This document shows, piece by piece, positions 60,070 through 64,000 of a DNA stretch of 64,000 nucleotides (the first letter of the stretch is position 1; each line of letters begins with the position of its first letter). The notes under the pieces are model-generated. The model saw nothing but the letters and a program-made list of their open reading frames with translations, searched no databases and was not told the origin of the DNA. The stretch comes from Hyphomicrobiales bacterium (GTDB lineage Bacteria > Pseudomonadota > Alphaproteobacteria > Rhizobiales > Rhizobiaceae). The stretch spans positions 124,001 to 188,000 of the forward strand of contig UBNV01000005.1 in assembly GCA_900466945.1 (NCBI GenBank), in the 5' to 3' direction. A program made the position numbers and the translations under genes.

Positions 60070-61167
60070 CTAGTCCTGTCGTTGGCTGTCGGCCTGTAGT
60101 CGCGCCAATGCTGCACTGATCATGCTCATTTCGCGCGTACGGTTGCTTTCCATAGGGTAGGTATCGCTGCCATTGGCAATTTCGGTCGCATTCACCGCCA
60201 ATCGCGAGAAGGGCCGGATGAAGGCGACGACAAAAAGCGCGGTCAGAAGAAGCAAGATACCTGCCATGCCCGCCAGCCTTACGATCAGATAGTTCGACAT
60301 TTCGCGGGCCGGAATCGTTGCGGCACTTCCATCGATGCGCGCCACAATGTTCCAGCCGAACTTTGGCAGTCCCTTGTAGTCGAGTTCGGGCACGGTCAGC
60401 GTAAAATAGGAGCGCCCGTCTGGCCACTGCTCGACACTGGTGCCGATCGCGCCGCTACGAGCTCGCTGCAGGCTTCCCAGACCTGAAAGATCGGGCAATG
60501 ACGGAATGGAAGATGCTGACGCACTACCGGTTGCGCCGACGAGAACGATATCGACATTGAGCGCCGTTGCCAGCTCGTCAATCAGCCGCTTGATCCAAGC
60601 CACGTTCAGATGCAAGCCAAGTACGCCCCTTACGCTGCCGTCGGGATCGTTTAGTGGCACGGCAAAATCAATGAAGCGCAACGGCTCCCCTTTAGATGCG
60701 AGCAGGGATGCCAGCAGGACTGCCTCGTGGGCGTCTCCCGCAAATTCGCCTTTGAGGCCCTCTCTGAACCAAGGCCTTTCACCGACATTCTGATCGACGA
60801 GCAGTCCGTTCGAGGCAGCGATGACTGTTCCGTCGGTTTCAGCATATCCCGCCCACGAAACCACGTCTCCATTACCAACAATCGCGTTTAGTCTGTTTTG
60901 AAGGTCGGCCGATGTAAGGGCGACTGCTTGGCCTCGGATCGCAGCAAGTGCATCCCATTCCCGGTAAAGTGCCTGAGCGAGCGCTGTCTGGATCCCTCGC
61001 GTACGCGTCTCGAGGGCTCGCTGCAGGCTTGCCTCCTCAAAGGATCTCGCTCGTTCGCTGATCACGCCATAAGCGACCCATAGACCCAAAACCGCGCTGA
61101 TCGAAACGAAGGCGACTGTGATGGACGCCAGGCTCGGCAGTCGGGATCGCACGCTTGTTCCGCTCAT
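60070..61167 (-). CDS. Cache-domain membrane sensor without an output domain
   Basis: A 365-residue membrane protein. Helices at about 14-35 (LASITVAFVSISAVLGLWVAY) and 290-315 (YLIVRLAGMAGILLLLTALFVVAF) flank a periplasmic double-Cache-like domain (AETDGTVIAASNGLLVDQNVGERPWFREGLKGEF...VRGVLGLHLNVAWI). A short HAMP-like piece follows, then the protein ends without kinase, GGDEF or methyl-accepting part. It lies tail-to-tail with bgsA (11 bases). Such proteins can act as receptors for separate partners, or this may be the shortened remnant of a larger sensor. Confidence 0.72.
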   Translation of the reverse strand: MSGTSVRSRLPSLASITVAFVSISAVLGLWVAYGVISERARSFEEASLQRALETRTRGIQTALAQALYREWDALAAIRGQAVALTSADLQNRLNAIVGNGDVVSWAGYAETDGTVIAASNGLLVDQNVGERPWFREGLKGEFAGDAHEAVLLASLLASKGEPLRFIDFAVPLNDPDGSVRGVLGLHLNVAWIKRLIDELATALNVDIVLVGATGSASASSIPSLPDLSGLGSLQRARSGAIGTSVEQWPDGRSYFTLTVPELDYKGLPKFGWNIVARIDGSAATIPAREMSNYLIVRLAGMAGILLLLTALFVVAFIRPFSRLAVNATEIANGSDTYPMESNRTREMSMISAALARLQADSQRQD

Positions 61168-61332
61168 GGTTGCCTCCTCAATTTTCTCAAGAATATAGAG
61201 GCTTTAACTGCGGTTCGATTGCGGATTCTGGCCCGCGATATGATGTGGTTGCATTTTCACGGGGAGATATCCCGCAGGGGCTCTCACGCTAGGGTCAAGG
61301 GGCCAGACTTCGGATCTGACCGAGAAGATAGT

Positions 61333-61785
61333 TCAATGCACGAGATTGGAACTGTGAGGATTGGGAGCCCTGATCCTCGCGATCCGTTGGAGCTTGCCTC
61401 GGGCACGGCGTAGGACATCGATGACATCCGCTTCGGTAGTCTCACAGATACGCGCAGTAAGAGCCGTGTCAAAGCTGAAACCATCGGTCAAAACAAGGAC
61501 TGCGCGCTCGGTCGCGGGGATGTCCAATATCGTCATACGGGAAAATCTCGCTGTCCGCGCATAAGCGCTTTGCTGCACAAGCGCAGGTCTCACCACCCGC
61601 CATAGGTTGACGAAGAGCCAACTTAACCCGCAGGGAAAAGTTTTTGCTTCATCGACGTTACGAATTGCCATGGCGAATGCTGCAGCCGTAGCTTCCTCCG
61701 CCAGGTCTTCGTCGGCCAGAAGGCAAAAGGCGAACTGGTGCATCTTGTGACGGCAGCCTGAGGCAGGAAAGTCGAGTTGCACCAT
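61333..61785 (-). CDS. ECF-type sigma-factor-like protein
   Basis: A 150-residue protein resembling an ECF sigma factor. Region 2 remnants (LLADEDLAEEATAAAFAMAIRN...LFVNLWRVV) and a region 4 helix-turn-helix (IPATERAVLVLTDGFSFDTALTARICETTEADVIDVLRRARGKLQRI) can be seen. It is shorter than usual and region 2 is weakly conserved. ATG at 61785 follows GGGGACTTGAA. No anti-sigma gene is adjacent. It may be functional or degenerate. Confidence 0.6.
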   Translation of the reverse strand: MVQLDFPASGCRHKMHQFAFCLLADEDLAEEATAAAFAMAIRNVDEAKTFPCGLSWLFVNLWRVVRPALVQQSAYARTARFSRMTILDIPATERAVLVLTDGFSFDTALTARICETTEADVIDVLRRARGKLQRIARIRAPNPHSSNLVH

Positions 61786-62085
61786 TTCAAGTCCCCGGCT
61801 GCTTGTGAAGATGCCTCCAAACTCGCGGTGCCCGCGACTGTTCCCCGGCTCTTTCAATTCCGCTGTCGAGCGTCTGCGGCAACTCGGCAAAGATAGACCT
61901 CTCGTTCCGGCTGCGCTTCAAACAAAGCCGGAGCTTCCTCCGCGAATGGCTCTCGGAGTTTTTCATCGGAGACAACCGTGCGTTAAGAGCTCATTTCTGC
62001 AGCCGCAGAAATGACCCTTTAGAAATCCATTAGACTTCGCAACTTTTTTTGGGCTAAGTAGCGCCAATGGTTTGGGAGAGGTGCC
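61786..62085. other. Gap upstream of the sigma-factor-like gene
   Basis: About 300 bases between divergent genes; it should carry their promoters. Includes a short inverted repeat TTTCTGC/GCAGAAA near 61994-62010. No gene is seen. Confidence 0.35.
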
Positions 62086-62268
62086 ATGCTGCAGCAGACC
62101 GAACATTCTATCATCAACAATACCCTGTCCCGGCTGGACGATCGGTCCGAAGATGTAAAGTCGATCGTCACCGATCTCGTTCGCAGCGGATTTTTCGATA
62201 TCGACGAATTGGTGACGCTCACCCATATCGCCAAAGAGAGTATCTTGACACTTCGTCCCTCGCGATAG
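62086..62268 (+). CDS. Small hypothetical protein (60 aa)
   Basis: Begins MLQQTEHSIINNTLSRLDDRSEDVKSIVTDLVRSGFFDIDELVTL, an acidic helical protein. GAGAGG precedes the ATG by four bases. It has a plausible three-helix make-up but no recognised family. Proteins of this type are seen in rhizobia; function unknown. Confidence 0.5.
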   Translation: MLQQTEHSIINNTLSRLDDRSEDVKSIVTDLVRSGFFDIDELVTLTHIAKESILTLRPSR

Positions 62269-62649
62269 GTGAATAGCCGCCCTGCATCACAGGCTTTCAC
62301 CAAGATCGATTATGGTGCAACATCCAAAATTGACAGGAAGTAGCTCACCGACCGCCGCGCGCAGCTTCTTAGATTGCAGGGGACCTGTAGCTTTGTGTTC
62401 CAGCTCGCCGACGGATGTTCCCGATCTGGGGGCGACCATGGTAGAAATGCGTAAATTTGGGAAGTTGTCGGCCGAGGCGATGGCCAGGGAGGTGTCACGC
62501 CTCGCGGCTCGAAGAGCTGAACATGCTCGACGCTTCCAGGATCCGGCTTCGGCCATATCGTCAAACTGATCTACGAGAGACTGGTTGTGCAGCACACGAC
62601 CAAGAACGCGGGATTTGCGCAGCATCGGGCCTTGGTCGGCCCACCTTGC
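62269..62649. other. Gap before the P450 fragment
   Basis: About 380 bases. A minus-strand frame (62287-62709) overlaps the P450 relic in another frame; no product is recognised. Confidence 0.3.
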
Positions 62650-62880
62650 ATCCGATTTTATGGGGCTCCCCGCTGAGCATGGCGCCGACCCGTGTCGATC
62701 TCTGTTCATCGTAGAAAAGTCGTGCGGCCTCTGGCCCAGTCAGGCAGATGACATCGCGCAGCATCAATCTCGTCCTGAAGATTGGAAGGCCGAGATCAGC
62801 GAAGCAGAGGGGCATGAATCCACAGCCTTCGCGGATGAGAGACAAAGTCTCATCAAAGGCCGGCACGCGCGGCAGTCCCG
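62650..62880 (-). pseudogene. CYP152-type cytochrome P450 N-terminal fragment
   Basis: The minus strand reads LPRVPAFDETLSLIREGCGFMPLCFADLGLPIFRTRLMLRDVICLTGPEAARLFYDEQRSTRVGAM, which fits the start of fatty-acid peroxygenase P450s (CYP152; DxTLALLREGY...FRTRL...EAAELFYD.ERF.R). The rest of the 420-residue enzyme, including the heme-ligand cysteine, is missing. Confidence 0.7.
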
Positions 62881-63204
62881 GCTCGAACTGGGGCCGATGC
62901 AGTTTGTTCCCCTCCTCGAGCCTGCGGGCTCGCGTGATCACTTCCTTCGCGGAACAGCACCTCCATCTCAAAGGTTCGACACCGAACGTCTTGAAGAGAT
63001 ACCTGCCCTTATCGTGCGCAGCTAGACACTCAGGCATTCACCGTCGGCGCGCGAGCTGTCAGGCTGCCGCTACATCCTTGGGGTCAGACCCTGTTTCGCA
63101 ACGCCTTTAGACTGCCACAGCACAAGGTGAGGACCGCTGCCTCCGAGTGCGGCTGCCGTTCCTCAAACCTCTAACAATGATATTTACAAGGGATGGATGA
63201 CAAC
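62881..63204. other. Gap after the P450 fragment
   Basis: About 320 bases with no recognised gene. Confidence 0.3.
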
Positions 63205-63333
63205 ATGACACCGACAATTCGATTATTGAGCCTTGCATTGTTCGCCGCCTTCATCGCGGTCGCCTATTTCAGCTTCGAACGTAGCCAAGGAGATGGGGAG
63301 AAGGATTTTCCACCGCATAGCGTACAGCAATAG
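63205..63333 (+). CDS. Small single-pass membrane protein (42 aa)
   Basis: Reads MTPTIRLLSLALFAAFIAVAYFSFERS followed by a charged tail ending HSVQQ: one membrane helix (about 5-23) and a soluble tail. Possible starts at 63193 or 63205; AAGGG lies upstream. Too short to assign to a family; the hydrophobic helix with a flanking polar tail is typical of real small membrane proteins. Confidence 0.45.
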   Translation: MTPTIRLLSLALFAAFIAVAYFSFERSQGDGEKDFPPHSVQQ

Positions 63334-63370
63334 GCTAACCAGCAGATTTCGCTACGGCAGTCCATTTCAT

Positions 63371-63440
63371 AAAAAGACCTCGCCACCGGCGAGGTCAAGT
63401 GGGTAACCCTGGGGGGAGGTTACCCGGGAGAACCTGTGTA
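63371..63440 (-). ncRNA. C-rich-loop hairpin plus terminator after the catalase gene
   Basis: On the minus strand a 7-bp hairpin at 63402-63424 (GGTAACC/GGTTACC) exposes the loop TCCCCCCAG, followed by a perfect 9-bp intrinsic terminator at 63376-63396 (GACCTCGCC/GGCGAGGTC) and five U's (63371-63375). The terminator serves the manganese catalase gene ending at 63478. The C-rich loop also allows a 3'-UTR-derived small RNA; that second role is speculative. Confidence 0.45.
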
Positions 63441-63477
63441 AATTCTGAATTAAAACTCTGTCCGCTGCATCTGGCGT

Positions 63478-64000
63478 TCAGAGCTGCTCGGCCTGGGCGC
63501 CGCTATTCGGTTTCGCAGGCCCAAGATCCGGTGTTTGACCGAGTGGCTGCATGATTTGAGTGACAAAGGCTCCTTTGCCGTCCACGGATTGTCCCTCTGA
63601 CCATCGCCCTTCTGGGGGCGAACTTCCGTCCCGCTGAAAGCCAAGATAGGCGTAGCTGAAATCCTGATGTTCTTCTTCCTGCGGAAAACTGTTTGGAATG
63701 GGGAACGCCCCGGTCAGCCCACCCAATTCCTCAAGCGCTGCCATCCATTGGTTTTGATGCATGGTGTCGCGCGCGATCAGATAGGAGAGCATGTCCTTCA
63801 TCCCCGGATCACTCGTCATGTTGTAAAGGCGCGTTGCAAGCACGCGACCTGTCGATTCCGCAGCGATGTTAGCCGTCATATCCGCTGCAATATTACCGCT
63901 TGCATAGATGTGCGACATATCGAACGGGACCCCGTCAGAATCGACCGGCATAGCGGAAAGGCCGGACGACAAAAGGTTCTTCAAATTGATACCACCTAAC
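63478..64000 (-). CDS. Manganese catalase, 5' part outside window
   Basis: C-terminal 170 residues of a non-heme dimanganese catalase. The frame is open to the window edge. Seen: AMPVDSDGVPFDMSHIYASGNIAADMTANIAAESTGRVLATRLYNMTSDPGMKDMLSYLIARDTMHQNQWMAALEEL, with the metal-ligand region E...(R) and H in IARDTMHQNQW, and NSFPQEEEHQDFSYAY, EGRWSEGQSVDGKG and QPLGQTPDLGPA typical of the long Mn-catalase group. It removes hydrogen peroxide in the cytoplasm. The TTG at 63984 is not the start; the family continues upstream. A terminator follows. Confidence 0.88.
   Translation of the reverse strand, partial: LGGINLKNLLSSGLSAMPVDSDGVPFDMSHIYASGNIAADMTANIAAESTGRVLATRLYNMTSDPGMKDMLSYLIARDTMHQNQWMAALEELGGLTGAFPIPNSFPQEEEHQDFSYAYLGFQRDGSSPPEGRWSEGQSVDGKGAFVTQIMQPLGQTPDLGPAKPNSGAQAEQL

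Noticed and set aside
1-64000. CRISPR arrays, tRNA or rRNA genes, complete insertion sequences
   Set aside because: Looked for by eye on both strands; no regular repeat-spacer array, clover-leaf sequence, rRNA motif or intact transposase was seen.

Overview
The window looks like part of a large secondary replicon (plasmid or chromid) of a Rhizobiaceae bacterium (Rhizobium, Agrobacterium, Sinorhizobium or a close relative). This is inferred from a Ti-plasmid-type tra region (traA-F-B divergent from traC-D-G around a Q-type oriT), malonate genes matA-matB, a bgsB-bgsA mixed-linkage glucan pair, DUF736/DUF932/WGR plasmid proteins, and several hairpin RNAs with C-rich anti-Shine-Dalgarno loops. 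No rRNA, tRNA, CRISPR array, replication gene or complete insertion sequence was seen.

Layout. 1-2.5 kb: end of matA and complete matB. 2.6-3.3 kb: two divergent HTH genes. 3.3-9.7 kb: one leftward operon with a four-gene polyamine/opine-type ABC importer followed by a TauD-type dioxygenase, an RraA-like protein and a nitrilase-family amidohydrolase. 10.4-20.6 kb: conjugation region with a TraR-like LuxR regulator, traB, traF, traA, oriT, traC, traD and traG; no luxI-type synthase or trb mating-pair genes are present. 21-27 kb: plasmid accessory genes (WGR protein, tandem DUF736 paralogues, lrgA-lrgB, DUF932). 27-34.6 kb: a methyltransferase, a three-gene membrane/stress operon, a Na+/H+ antiporter, an I78 inhibitor-like lipoprotein, and decayed ABC, TRAP and IS66 fragments.

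35-39 kb: a GGDEF-EAL protein in an apparent operon with two GltI-like amino-acid-binding proteins that lack permeases. 40.2-45.2 kb: a leftward seven-gene operon (XRE regulator, SARP/TPR regulator, 86-aa protein ending in GLHEI repeats, YcaO, TfuA, 78-aa protein, 51-aa basic peptide), the best candidate for an undescribed peptide- or protein-modification system. 45.5-53.3 kb: Rrf2 regulator, GAF-GGDEF-EAL protein, cold-shock protein, decayed HTH gene, a third orphan amino-acid-binding protein divergent from a CHASE4-like GGDEF-EAL protein. 54.4-64 kb: YdeP-type molybdopterin oxidoreductase, bgsB-bgsA, a Cache sensor without output domain, an ECF-like sigma factor, a P450 fragment and the end of a manganese catalase.

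Two themes tie the right half together. Three GGDEF-EAL proteins lie within about 25 kb of a c-di-GMP-responsive glucan synthase, and two of them sit beside amino-acid-binding proteins without transporters, suggesting nutrient-controlled c-di-GMP signalling (inference). Separately, three or four short hairpin-rich loci with CCTCCC-type loops and terminal U-runs look like anti-Shine-Dalgarno regulatory RNAs. The many fragments (RbsA-type ATPase, DctP, IS66, ISL3, PAS, XRE, CYP152) show repeated gain and loss of DNA.
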